Shown here piece by piece: positions 27,741 to 35,781 of a stretch of DNA of 64,000 nt; position 1 is the stretch's first letter; each line of letters opens with the position of its first letter. Under the pieces are notes generated by a model. The model was not told where the DNA came from. It saw only the letters and a list, made by a program, of their open reading frames with translations, and did no database searches. A program made the position numbers and the translations under genes. Origin of the DNA: CAVUNY01 sp963843535 (GTDB lineage Bacteria > Chloroflexota > Anaerolineae > Anaerolineales > Anaerolineaceae); the NCBI GenBank assembly GCA_963843535.1, contig CAWJKU010000004.1, forward strand, positions 434,001 to 498,000, written 5' to 3'.

Positions 27741-29081
27741 TTAATTGCCAGACGATTGCCGCGGTCGCCTGGTTTTTCCTCGGCTGCCCGTCCCACCGCG
27801 GAAGGGGGTGACCAGAATGGCAAACGGCGTGCACAAGCGGGTATCGAGCATGCGGCTCTGGATGCGCGGGTCCATTTCTTCCATGGTCATCGCCGTGGTG
27901 ATCACGGTGGGCAGCTCGGCATTGTAGCGATAATTAAAAATCTGGTAGAGCTTTTCTTTAGCCCAGGGTGAGGCCGACTGGGTGCCCAGGTCATCCAGGA
28001 TCAGCAAAGAAACGGTGCGCACCTGGTTGAACAGGTCGTCATACGAGATCGAGCTGGTCGGGCTGAAAGTGGCCCGCAGGTGGTCCAGCAAGTCGGGTAC
28101 TACCACAAACAAAGGCGAATCGCCCAATTTATGGCGGTAATTACCCACCGCCGCCGCCAGGTGGGTTTTGCCGGTGAAGGTCTTGCCTAATAGCACCAGC
28201 CAGCCGCGGGGTTTTTCTGCGAACTGCTGAGCAGCGCGGAAGGCTTTTTCCAGGCTTTGCTGTTCTTCACCGGGCAGTTTCTCGGTTTCACGCAGGCTGA
28301 AATTACCAAATGTCTGGCTGGCATGCTGATGCAGGGTGGAAAGAGCCGGTTGGCTGGTATCTCGTAGGGGTGAGCGGTAATCTGGGGCATTGATAAAAGC
28401 GCGCGTTACCAGGTCGGGATCTTCCAGGCGCGAGCGAATGCGCCCATCTAATTCACTGAGCTGTTGATTGGTGGTGATTACGGTCGGCAGCCGGTTCACA
28501 TAACGGTGGTTGATGATCTGGTATAGTTTTTCCTGTGCCCAGGCAGTGGTATTCTGGGTGCCGAGATCGTCCAGCACCAGCAGTGGGATGTTGCGGATTT
28601 CGTCAAAGCGCTCTTCGAAGGTGGAATCAGTGGAGTCATAGGCAAAGCGCAGCCAATCCAGCAGGTCTGGGACCGTCAGGAACAGGGTGGGGACGCCGAC
28701 GCCAACCACAAAATTGGCAATAGCCGCGGCCAGATGAGTTTTTCCAACCCCATAACCGCCCAGGAAAAGCAGCCAGCCTTTGAGCGTATGCGCAAAGTGG
28801 GTGGACTGGTTCAGCGCGTATTTCAACGAACCAATCTGGTCGTCCCCCAGGCCTAACCGGCCCTGAGTGGAGAAGTTTTCAAAGGTCATCGTCCGGAAGG
28901 CTTCCAGGTTGCTCATCCGGAATAAGCGCTGGTGAACGGCTTCCGCGGCATCTTTTTGCCGGCATGTGCAGAGCTGCAGCTTGCCGAAATCCGGATGTTC
29001 AACGGGTAGATCCTGGCGGATGAAACCGACCCCGTGGCATACCGGGCAGTTGGGGTCTCCGGGCAGATCCGGGCGGACCGA
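27741..29081 (-). CDS. DnaC/DnaI-like helicase loader with two tandem ATPase domains
   Basis: Replication-type AAA+ ATPase duplicated in one chain. From the Met at 28916: domain 1 has Walker A GGYGVGKTHL and Walker B LLVLDDLGTQ; domain 2 has GKTFTGKTHL and LLILDDLGTQ. Each domain repeats KEKLYQI or QEKLYQI, HRYVN/YRYNA, PTVITT and an arginine in RIRSR or RIQSR. In frame upstream of that Met lies a zinc-ribbon-like NCPVC...LCTC, typical of DnaC/DnaI N-termini, so the gene really begins near 29081. No ATG, GTG or TTG exists in that stretch, so the start is unresolved (possibly a further lost base). It follows dnaB and a DnaD-like gene. Loaders normally have one ATPase domain. Confidence 0.75.
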   Translation of the reverse strand, partial: SVRPDLPGDPNCPVCHGVGFIRQDLPVEHPDFGKLQLCTCRQKDAAEAVHQRLFRMSNLEAFRTMTFENFSTQGRLGLGDDQIGSLKYALNQSTHFAHTLKGWLLFLGGYGVGKTHLAAAIANFVVGVGVPTLFLTVPDLLDWLRFAYDSTDSTFEERFDEIRNIPLLVLDDLGTQNTTAWAQEKLYQIINHRYVNRLPTVITTNQQLSELDGRIRSRLEDPDLVTRAFINAPDYRSPLRDTSQPALSTLHQHASQTFGNFSLRETEKLPGEEQQSLEKAFRAAQQFAEKPRGWLVLLGKTFTGKTHLAAAVGNYRHKLGDSPLFVVVPDLLDHLRATFSPTSSISYDDLFNQVRTVSLLILDDLGTQSASPWAKEKLYQIFNYRYNAELPTVITTAMTMEEMDPRIQSRMLDTRLCTPFAILVTPFRGGTGSRGKTRRPRQSSGN

Positions 29082-29082
29082 C

Positions 29083-29792
29083 TCAGTGCTCGATGAAGTC
29101 GGCGAGTTCGCCTTCGATATATCGGCGGCGATCTTTCTCAGAAGTCTCGTCGATCCGTGTCATCGCGTCCTTTCTCCTTCCAACGGGTCAAGATGGCCTC
29201 GATATAACGCCAGTGCCGGGCGTTGTTGAGGACCGCCTTGCGCATTGCTTCTTCAATCCACTCTGCCGGGTAAGTGATTTCGGCTTCTCGCAGGGCATCT
29301 GCGATCAGCGGGGTCAGCGGGCCAATATTTTCTTCGTACAGCCGGTAAATATTTGGCCGTTCCAATTCTAATTGTACCTGGGCGCGTGCGCCCAGGTCTG
29401 GCTGCCAGTCGCCGTTTTGGAGCGCTTTGAGCGCGGCGCGGCCCTTCGCGGAATTTAAAAAATATAATTTGAACTCTTGTTCCTGGTTTTTGAGCTGGGC
29501 TTCCAGCAGCGTCCCCCGGCTAACGGCGCGCGCCAGGGCATCCAGTAAAGCCAGGCGGGCTTCATCCGGGTACGGGTGCAGCGCCAGCAGCAGCTTGCGG
29601 TCGCCGGTGAAATCGGCCTAGGGTCAAGAAACGGATCTGCCCTTCTTGCCGGTCCAAAAACCACAGCGCATACAATGTGACTTTCAACTCGCCCAGGTGA
29701 TCGATCTGAGGGAGCAGCTCGGTAAAGAATGGGGCCGGAATGGGGGTGGAACGCACCTTTCCGGAGGGGAAACCAGCAAATTGGGTCATCAT
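29083..29792 (-). CDS. DnaD-domain replication protein, two frameshifts
   Basis: DnaD/DnaB-type primosome protein. Pieces read in minus-strand order: MTQFAGFPSGKVRSTPIPAP, LKVTLYALWFLDRQEGQIRF, then (after removing one base near 29617-29621) LADFTGDRKLLLALHPYPDE and on to LEAQLKNQEQEFKLYFLN. The DnaD domain proper is IYRLYEENIGPLTPLIADAL followed by YPAEWIEEAMRKAVLNNARH and WRYIEAILTRWKEKG, a clear match. One extra base near 29151-29155 must be removed to reach ETSEKDRRRYIEGELADFIE and the stop at 29083. It begins 3 bases after dnaB. The total is about 235 residues. Confidence 0.8.
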
Positions 29793-29795
29793 AGC

Positions 29796-31178
29796 TTATT
29801 TACGCGCAGGTGGATAATTGGCGGTGACGGCATTGTCGAAACGCGCCAGGTTGTTGCGAAAAACCAGCTCGATCCCCGAATGGGTGGGACCGTTGCGGTG
29901 TTTGGCGACGATAATTTCGGCGACATTGGCCCGCGGGCTGTCTTTTTCCAGGGCATCTGGGCGGTGAATAAACATGACGATATCCGCGTCTTGTTCGATT
30001 GATCCGGATTCGCGCAGGTCGGAGAGGACCGGTTTTTTATCGGCGCGCTGCTCTACGGCGCGGGAAAGCTGGGCCGCAGCCAGGACCGGGATATTCAGCT
30101 CGCGCGCCAGCACTTTCAGGTTGCGAGAAATGTACGAGACTTCCTGGACGCGGTTGTCAATGCGCGTATCGCCCGACATCAACTGCAAATAATCCACAAT
30201 TACCAGATCGAGGCTGTATTCCAGGTGCAGGCGGCGGCACTTGGTGCGCAGCTGAAGCGGGGTAATGGCAGGAGTGTCATCCAGGAAAATATGCGTATCA
30301 GAAAGTACCTCGATGGCGCGGGTGAATAAGGGCCATTCATCGTCGCTCAGCTTGCCAGTGCGCAGGCGCTGGGTATCGATGCCCGTTTCCTGGGCGATCA
30401 GGCGCTGGACAAGCTGTTCGTTGGACATTTCTAGCGAGAACACTGCGACATGTTTTTTGTGCTTTTGAGCGGCGTTTTTGGCGATCGAAAGCATGAGACC
30501 GGTTTTCCCCATACCAGGTCGCCCGGCGACGATCAACAGGTCCGATTTTTGCAGCCCGCCAAATAAACGGTCGAGATCGATCAAGCCCGTGGGCACCCCC
30601 ATGATTTCATCACCGCGCTGAGACATGCGGTCTACGCGGTCGTACACCTCGGAAAGTACCTGCTGGATAGGCTGCAGATCTTTGCGGATGCGGCGCTCGC
30701 TGATGCCAAAGATCGATTTTTCGGCTTCATCCAGGACCGTATCAACGGTTTTTCCCTGGTCGTACGCCAGCTTGGCTAGCTCGTTCGCCGCAGACAGCAT
30801 ACGGCGGCGGACGGAAGTCTGTTCGATCAGCCGCCCATACGCTTCGGCATGCAGGCTGGTGGGGGTCTGGTTGATCAAGGCCATAATATAAGCCGGCCCG
30901 CCTACTTCGGCCAGTTGGGACTGCTGCTCGAGCTCGGAAATAACCGTCAGGTAATCGATCGGCTGGCGGCGCTCATGCAGGCGCGTAAACGCTTCCCAAA
31001 TCCAGCGGTTGCGCACGATATAAAAATCGTCAGCCTGCAGGAATTGGGCAACATCGAAATAGGATTCGGCATTAATCAGCACTGCGCCAAGCACTGCCTC
31101 TTCCGCCTGCCGGTTGTGAGGTTGAGCTTGCATCTCAGTGGGCTGAATTTCGTCGATTGAAGGAGGAAAGTCAGTCAT
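29796..31178 (-). CDS. dnaB: Replicative DNA helicase DnaB
   Basis: Hexameric 5'-3' helicase at the replication fork, 460 residues. The N-terminal domain opens after a short tail with PHNRQAEEAVLGAVLINAE; the RecA-like domain has Walker A VAGRPGMGKTGLML, Walker B-like LDLVIVDYLQLMSG, and ends with REIIVAKHRNGPTHSG-type residues (VAEIIVAKHRNGPT). The first of three minus-strand genes, dnaB, dnaD-like and dnaC-like, that together would form the helicase-loading machinery. Intact. Confidence 0.96.
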   Translation of the reverse strand: MTDFPPSIDEIQPTEMQAQPHNRQAEEAVLGAVLINAESYFDVAQFLQADDFYIVRNRWIWEAFTRLHERRQPIDYLTVISELEQQSQLAEVGGPAYIMALINQTPTSLHAEAYGRLIEQTSVRRRMLSAANELAKLAYDQGKTVDTVLDEAEKSIFGISERRIRKDLQPIQQVLSEVYDRVDRMSQRGDEIMGVPTGLIDLDRLFGGLQKSDLLIVAGRPGMGKTGLMLSIAKNAAQKHKKHVAVFSLEMSNEQLVQRLIAQETGIDTQRLRTGKLSDDEWPLFTRAIEVLSDTHIFLDDTPAITPLQLRTKCRRLHLEYSLDLVIVDYLQLMSGDTRIDNRVQEVSYISRNLKVLARELNIPVLAAAQLSRAVEQRADKKPVLSDLRESGSIEQDADIVMFIHRPDALEKDSPRANVAEIIVAKHRNGPTHSGIELVFRNNLARFDNAVTANYPPARK

Positions 31179-31241
31179 GGCGAGCTGATATCCAAGAATA
31201 ATTCCCGGTGAGCTTACGGCCCCGGGTTTATTTTATTGAAA

Positions 31242-31847
31242 TTACTTTTCTTTGTCCGGGTCTGGCTTCTCTTCGTCGCTGTCATCTTCTTCATCCTCAG
31301 GATTGTTTAGATCCCCTATATTGAGGTTAGAGAGAAAATCTTCGAAGACAGACAGCCTTTCTTGTGCTTCAGGTTCTTCCGCGGGCGATTTGGGACTCTT
31401 GGCGAGGGGCGCTGGCGGCGGTTCGTCTGATAATTCTTGTTCAGGCACAATTCCTGCGGTGTCCATGACTTCGCGGGAAACAAAGACTGGCACATGACCG
31501 CGGACGGCGAGTGCAAGAGCATCTGATGGACGGCTGTCAATGTTCAAAATCCGCCCATTGCTCTCCACCACCAGGTTGCCAAAGTAAACATCTTCGCGCA
31601 GCGCGACGACCTCAACCCGTACCAGGCGGGCGTTTAACGTGCTGATGATATTTTTCAACAGATCATGGGTCTGCGGGCGCGCGACCTCAATTTCTTGGAG
31701 GGCTATGGTAATTGCTTCAGCTTCATAAGGACCAATATAAATAGATAGGTATCTTTCAGCGTTCACCTCGCGCAAAACAACAATGCGCTGCTGGTTAGTA
31801 AGCGAAACGCGAACGCTGTCGATCACCACTTCAATCATTCGGGACAT
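31242..31847 (-). CDS. Bifunctional nuclease family protein (BFN domain)
   Basis: A 201-residue protein of the DUF151/BFN family. The domain (1-135) begins MIEVVIDSVRVSL, continues RIVVLREVNAERYLSIYIGP with YEAEAIT, and has IDSRPSDALALAVR, the best conserved motif. Plant members have RNase/DNase activity; bacterial ones are mostly unstudied. The last 60 residues are acidic and Pro/Glu-rich (FEDFLSNLNIGDLNNPEDEE, then a DKEK end). A GGGAGGT ribosome site precedes the ATG. Confidence 0.88.
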   Translation of the reverse strand: MSRMIEVVIDSVRVSLTNQQRIVVLREVNAERYLSIYIGPYEAEAITIALQEIEVARPQTHDLLKNIISTLNARLVRVEVVALREDVYFGNLVVESNGRILNIDSRPSDALALAVRGHVPVFVSREVMDTAGIVPEQELSDEPPPAPLAKSPKSPAEEPEAQERLSVFEDFLSNLNIGDLNNPEDEEDDSDEEKPDPDKEK

Positions 31848-32372
31848 GAATGGCTACCTCCCGGTCTAAGTAAAAGCGCAACACCTGCTTGATTTTATCA
31901 TGGGGAACACCATGTTGCAACCTGCTTGAGTTTGCGGGTGCATTTTAATCCTGGAGCGAAAACCCCTCCCCCAGCCCCCGCCCCTGCGGGCGCACCAAGG
32001 GTGTCACCCGAAATCCAGGGAGGGGAGTAAGAAAAACTGGGGATATTTTGCCCCGTTTCGGGGCAAAATATCCCCAAACCTCTTGTTTTTCTCCCCCTTC
32101 CCGAGCCGGGAAGGGGGGTGGGGGGATAGGTTCTTCCTGTGCCCCAAAACGTGAATTGCACCCGAGTTTGCGGGTGCATCCCAGTTTCAGAAAACCAGGG
32201 GTTTGGGGTGGGGTTATTCTGCCAAAAAATTGGAATTAACCGGAGTTTGCCTGCAGGAATTACGGGATGATCTTTGGAAAAACCATAATACAGAAATGAC
32301 AGAAAAAAGGATAGATAATCTTAAGATAAAATACCATTCAGGACACAACCTGCGAAATGAAGGAAAAGTAAA
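31848..32372. other. Gene-free region around the repeat block
   Basis: 525 bases upstream of both the BFN gene (minus) and the antiporter (plus). Apart from the repeat block (31928-32179) it holds an AT-rich stretch at 32280-32350 that should contain the antiporter promoter; I could not pick boxes with confidence. The antiporter has AAGGAA before its ATG. Confidence 0.5.
31928..32179. repeat. Hairpin-rich repeat block bounded by 16-bp direct repeats
   Basis: GAGTTTGCGGGTGCAT occurs at 31928-31943 and again at 32164-32179. Between them the sequence is almost wholly structured: CCCCTCCCCCAGCCCCC on the left faces GGGGGGTGGGGGG on the right, GAAAAAC faces GTTTTTC, and at the centre a 17-base perfect stem GGGGATATTTTGCCCCG (32039-32055), loop TTT, and its reverse complement (32059-32075). 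This resembles a MITE-like insert with a target duplication, or a duplicated flank. No gene inside. Confidence 0.6.
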
Positions 32373-34385
32373 ATGCATGAGCTGCCTATATTAATTAATA
32401 TTACCCTGGCGCTGGTAGTGGCTTTCATTGGTGGGGTGATCGCGCGGCGAATTGGGCTGCCGACGATCGTTGGTTATCTCCTCGCTGGAATCGTTATTGG
32501 ACCTTTCACACCGGGTTATGTTGGGGACCCTGAAACGCTGCAGCAATTAGCCGAGCTTGGGGTGATCTTTTTAATGTTCGGCGTGGGCCTGCATTTTTCT
32601 TTTGCGGATCTCTGGCGTGTGCGGGATATTGCCATTCCAGGGGCATTGATCCAGACCGCCATTGCTTCACTGCTTGGCTTTGGATTGAGCCAGCTGTGGG
32701 GATGGACCGTATTAGCGGGGATTGTACTGGGATTGGCAATATCGGTGGCAAGTACCGTCGTACTTTTACGCGGGCTAATGGATAATTCCTTGCTCAATAC
32801 CTCCCATGGGCAGGCAGCCGTCGGCTGGTTGGTGATGGAAGACATACTCTCCGTTTTGATCTTGATTCTTATGCCGACTCTAGCTTCTGGCTCAAGAACC
32901 TTTAATTGGGAAAACCTGGCATTCACCCTCTTGAAAGCGGCTGCATTTGTGGCGATCATGTTTTTTGCCGGCGTGCGGTTAATCCCGTGGCTTCTTGACC
33001 GAATCGCTCATACCCGCTCACGGGAATTGTTCATCCTGGTCATCCTGGCGGTTACCCTGGGAACTGCGATGGGCGCGTCAGAAATCTTCGGCGTTTCCCT
33101 TGCGCTCGGCGCATTTATGGCTGGAGCGATTATCAGCCAATCACATTTGAGCCACCAGGTTGGAGCGGACGTATTCGCTTTCCGCGAAACCTTTTCCGTA
33201 CTGTTCTTTGTTTCGGTGGGCATGCTGGTGAACCCGGTTTTTTTATGGGAAAACCTGGGGATTGTAGTTGCCTTGACCTTGCTGGTGGTGTTCGGAAAAT
33301 CAATCATTGTAATCCTGCTGGGGCTGCTTATTTCTCGCCCAGCAAAGACTTTCTTAGTCATCGCCGTCGGTTTGAGCCAGATCGGTGAATTTTCGTTCAT
33401 TCTCGGCCAGGGCGGGTTGTCTCTTGGTTTGTTGAATTCTAATCAGTATTCAATGATCCTGGCGGCGGCCCTGGTGTCGATCACGCTTAATCCGTTTATG
33501 TATAAACTGCTGCCCTTTCTGGAGCGGATGCTGCGCCGAATTCCAGGTTTCTGGAAGCAGCTTGAAGCGAACAAGCCGCTGCCCGAGATTGATGAACAGA
33601 AACTTGTCAATCATGTGGTGATTATTGGATATGGTAGAGTAGGCAGGCACCTCGTAGAAGTGTTGGAGACGCTTTCAGTTCCGATTCTGGTTATAGAATC
33701 GGATGCCGAGAGAATCATCATTCTTAACCAGAAAAATATCCCAACATTATACGGTGATGCCGGTAATTCTGAGGTCATTAACTACGCCCATCTGGATCAC
33801 GCCCGGGCTTTGGTGACCACGGTGCCAGATGATACGACAACCACAATGATTGTCACCGCAGCCAGGGACATTAATCCGAATTTACCGGTGATTGTTCGCG
33901 CAGCCACAGAAGAGGGCGTCCGTAACCTGGCGGAATTGGGCGCAAACCATATCGTCCAACCTGAGCTGGAAGGTGGATTGGAGTTAATTCATTATACGCT
34001 GCTGAAACTCGGATTTCCTTTACGCGAAGTTCACCAATATGTTGATGCTGTCAGGCACGATAACTATGACATCGAAAATATGAGCGATGAAGAACATCGA
34101 TCCTTGCATGAGCTCATCCAGGCTTTTAAAGGGATCGAGATTATCTGGTTGAATATCGGTGAAGCCAGCTTTCTGGTAGGAAAAACTTTAGCCGAAGCCG
34201 GTATTCGCTCGAAAACCGGGGCCTCTGTGGTGGCATTGATCCGAGACAGGCAGTTGATAGCAAATCCTAAGTCAATGACTGTGTTTGAATTCGGTGACCG
34301 CATTGGGGTTATTGGGGAAAAAGAGCAAATAGATTTAGTGATTGACCTGGTGAATCCAAAGACTTCTCAACCTTCATTCGATTAA
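32373..34385 (+). CDS. CPA2-family cation:proton antiporter with RCK domains (KefB/C-like)
   Basis: A 670-residue transporter. The first 390 residues form 12-13 helices with RRIGLPTIVGYLLAGIVIGP and a helix ending in SASTVVL-type ISVASTVVLLRGL. A TrkA-N/RCK nucleotide-binding domain starts HVVIIGYGRVGRHLVEVLE (about 417) with ADAERI-like ESDAERIIILNQ, followed at about 580-670 by a TrkA-C/RCK-C domain (FLVGKTLAEAGIRSKTGASV). Such proteins exchange K+ or Na+ for protons under ligand control. The terminator hairpin is at 34423-34451 and a response-regulator-like gene follows. Confidence 0.9.
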   Translation: MHELPILINITLALVVAFIGGVIARRIGLPTIVGYLLAGIVIGPFTPGYVGDPETLQQLAELGVIFLMFGVGLHFSFADLWRVRDIAIPGALIQTAIASLLGFGLSQLWGWTVLAGIVLGLAISVASTVVLLRGLMDNSLLNTSHGQAAVGWLVMEDILSVLILILMPTLASGSRTFNWENLAFTLLKAAAFVAIMFFAGVRLIPWLLDRIAHTRSRELFILVILAVTLGTAMGASEIFGVSLALGAFMAGAIISQSHLSHQVGADVFAFRETFSVLFFVSVGMLVNPVFLWENLGIVVALTLLVVFGKSIIVILLGLLISRPAKTFLVIAVGLSQIGEFSFILGQGGLSLGLLNSNQYSMILAAALVSITLNPFMYKLLPFLERMLRRIPGFWKQLEANKPLPEIDEQKLVNHVVIIGYGRVGRHLVEVLETLSVPILVIESDAERIIILNQKNIPTLYGDAGNSEVINYAHLDHARALVTTVPDDTTTTMIVTAARDINPNLPVIVRAATEEGVRNLAELGANHIVQPELEGGLELIHYTLLKLGFPLREVHQYVDAVRHDNYDIENMSDEEHRSLHELIQAFKGIEIIWLNIGEASFLVGKTLAEAGIRSKTGASVVALIRDRQLIANPKSMTVFEFGDRIGVIGEKEQIDLVIDLVNPKTSQPSFD

Positions 34386-34422
34386 AATTTGCCAGTGAAT
34401 TTCTACTGGGCAGGAAATAAAC

Positions 34423-34451
34423 GAGCGCATCTGAATCGATCAGGTGCGCTC
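34423..34451. terminator. Hairpin after the antiporter
   Basis: GAGCGCATCTGA pairs with TCAGGTGCGCTC (one G-T wobble) around a short loop, 38 bases after the antiporter stop. Confidence 0.6.
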
Positions 34452-34621
34452 CAACAAATTGAGTGGTTTGATATCGGTTACAAAAAACTTCTTAATACTT
34501 AAAGGATTAACCTTGCACTGATTCTTTAAGTTTTCGGTTATAATAGTAGAACCTTATCCTCCTGAGCAAGTTATCAACGACTTATCTAGAAAATTTGAGG
34601 CCAGGGGGGACAGACGGCAAG

Positions 34622-34732
34622 ATGTTTCTCTCGAGGATTGGGATCTCGATGCATCGATTTATAGACCCATTCAGTACAATAGCGTTGTTGGCCGGTTCGA
34701 TTATCGCTATTTTAATGCGCTTCCCTGGATAA
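34622..34732 (+). CDS. Possible 36-aa membrane peptide
   Basis: MFLSRIGISMHRFIDPF then a hydrophobic stretch, STIALLAGSIIAILMRF, and stop. A GGGGGG run lies about 13 bases before the ATG, farther than usual. It ends 12 bases before the regulator gene and lies about 80 bases after a TATAAT box, so it would be the first gene of the regulator transcript. Its size and single helix recall accessory peptides of ion transporters such as KdpF, but no similarity can be claimed. It could be a chance frame. Confidence 0.3.
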   Translation: MFLSRIGISMHRFIDPFSTIALLAGSIIAILMRFPG

Positions 34733-34744
34733 GGGCCATATAGG

Positions 34745-35446
34745 ATGGTAAATATGATAGCCAGACTTCTGCTAATTGAGGGAAAACGGGCAGAGCGGCC
34801 TTCCTTCTTAGGTGGCCTGACAAAAAAAGGATTCCATGTAGACAGCGTGCCTAACGGCGCCGCGGCGCTCATCCACCTGGTTGGGAACATCCCGCATCTG
34901 GTGGTGGTGGATGCTGCCTCCATGCGCACCAGCGGTAAACGTATTTGCCAATCGATCCGCCAGCATGCCCCTGGGGTGCCCGTGGTATTAATTTTGGAAG
35001 AGGGTGCATCAGCACCGGAAAAGGTAGAAGTCGAAGTGGTTTTAATCGAGCCTTTTACTTTGCAAAAGCTGGTAAATCGGATTCGTCCCTTAATGCCTAC
35101 AGAACCTCGGTCAATGATGGTGGTCGGTCCTATCCAACTTGATGCTGAACAACGCCTGGTTCGCTGTGATAACCGCCAGATCCGGTTGACGCCGCGGCTG
35201 GTGACATTGTTGAAAATATTAATGGACCATCCAGGCGAGCTGATCGACCGCAAAGATTTATTTCGCCAGGTGTGGGACACGGCTTATACGGTGGACACCC
35301 GCACCCTGGATGTGCATATCAGCTGGCTGCGCCAGGCGATTGAGGAAGATCCCCGCCATCCGAAATACATTAAAACGATCCGCGGGATGGGTTACCGCCT
35401 GGATATCGATCGAAATGCGCGGGTAGCTGCCGAGGGTGATCAATAG
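34745..35446 (+). CDS. OmpR-type winged-helix regulator with degenerate receiver
   Basis: A 233-residue protein. The C-terminal half is a Trans_reg_C winged helix (RQIRLTPRLVTLLKILMDHP, with TRTLDVHISWLRQAIEEDP and IRGMGYRLD). The N-terminal half has receiver-like spacing: an aspartate in HLVVVDAASMR could be the phosphoacceptor, but the acidic pair near the N-terminus is replaced by LLIEGKRAERP (one acidic residue) and the conserved lysine before the final helix is glutamate in LIEPFT. It is therefore probably not controlled by ordinary phosphorylation. No histidine kinase is adjacent. Confidence 0.82.
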   Translation: MVNMIARLLLIEGKRAERPSFLGGLTKKGFHVDSVPNGAAALIHLVGNIPHLVVVDAASMRTSGKRICQSIRQHAPGVPVVLILEEGASAPEKVEVEVVLIEPFTLQKLVNRIRPLMPTEPRSMMVVGPIQLDAEQRLVRCDNRQIRLTPRLVTLLKILMDHPGELIDRKDLFRQVWDTAYTVDTRTLDVHISWLRQAIEEDPRHPKYIKTIRGMGYRLDIDRNARVAAEGDQ

Positions 35447-35481
35447 TTTGCCGCACGGGTCGGCGCTTTGTTTGCCATTGA

Positions 35482-35517
35482 GATAATAAGCTGGTCGGCC
35501 TGGCGGCGACCACGCAA
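35482..35517 (+). repeat. Stem module shared with 15687-15751
   Basis: GATAATAAGCTGGTCGGCC followed by TGGCGGCGACCACGCAA; GGTCG pairs with CGACC. The 15.7-kb copy has the same ends with a longer middle. Confidence 0.5.
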
Positions 35518-35523
35518 TACGCT

Positions 35524-35576
35524 GTTTGGGAGTTTTTTGAAAATTGCGAAGCAATTTTCAAAAAACTCCCCCAAAC
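35524..35576. repeat. 20-base-stem hairpin with GAA loop
   Basis: GGGAGTTTTTTGAAAATTGC (35528-35547), loop GAA, then the exact reverse complement (35551-35570). Beyond a CC bulge, GTTT and AAAC extend the stem. Confidence 0.7.
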
Positions 35577-35578
35577 AT

Positions 35579-35716
35579 CAAAAAAGCCGCTCGCAATGAA
35601 TTGGACCACGCAAATGTGTAACTGTCATTGCGAGCGCAGCGAAGCAATCTCGTAACTTCGAGAAGATTGCTTCGGCCCAAAGAACGGGCCTCGCAATGAC
35701 AGATTCATTATATAAG
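35579..35716 (-). repeat. 138-bp repeat, copy 2 (inverted relative to copy 1)
   Basis: Reverse complement of 14880-15017, identical over 138 bases by eye; identity stops one base beyond each end. Contains the palindromic TGTCATTGCGAG...CTCGCAATGACA core. Confidence 0.9.
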
Positions 35717-35781
35717 GATTATTACGGATTAATCTTCCGATTTTTAAGTGGCTCCGAAGTGCGACACGCGTTTTCGCCGCG

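Larger units (their letters stand above)
34386..34744. other. Region between antiporter and regulator
   Basis: 359 bases containing the antiporter terminator (34423-34451), a TATAAT box (34539-34544) with a poor TTGCAC 20 bases upstream, and a possible 36-codon gene (34622-34732). Confidence 0.5.
35447..35781. other. Gene-free repeat cluster
   Basis: 335 bases that hold, in order, the GGTCGGCC stem module (35482-35517), a long GAA-loop hairpin (35524-35576) and copy 2 of the 138-bp repeat (35579-35716). No credible gene. Confidence 0.65.

Noticed and set aside
31928..32179. CRISPR array
   Set aside because: Only two direct repeats of 16 bases about 220 apart, with no regular spacers and no cas genes in the window.
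31898..32239. Short open frames on both strands in the repeat block
   Set aside because: They are by-products of palindromic GC-rich repeats; both strands read open because of the inverted symmetry.
35579..35716. Protein-coding role for the 138-bp repeat
   Set aside because: Frames through both copies read MVQFIASGFF and similar, but they fuse to unrelated flanking sequence in each copy, so coding is incidental.
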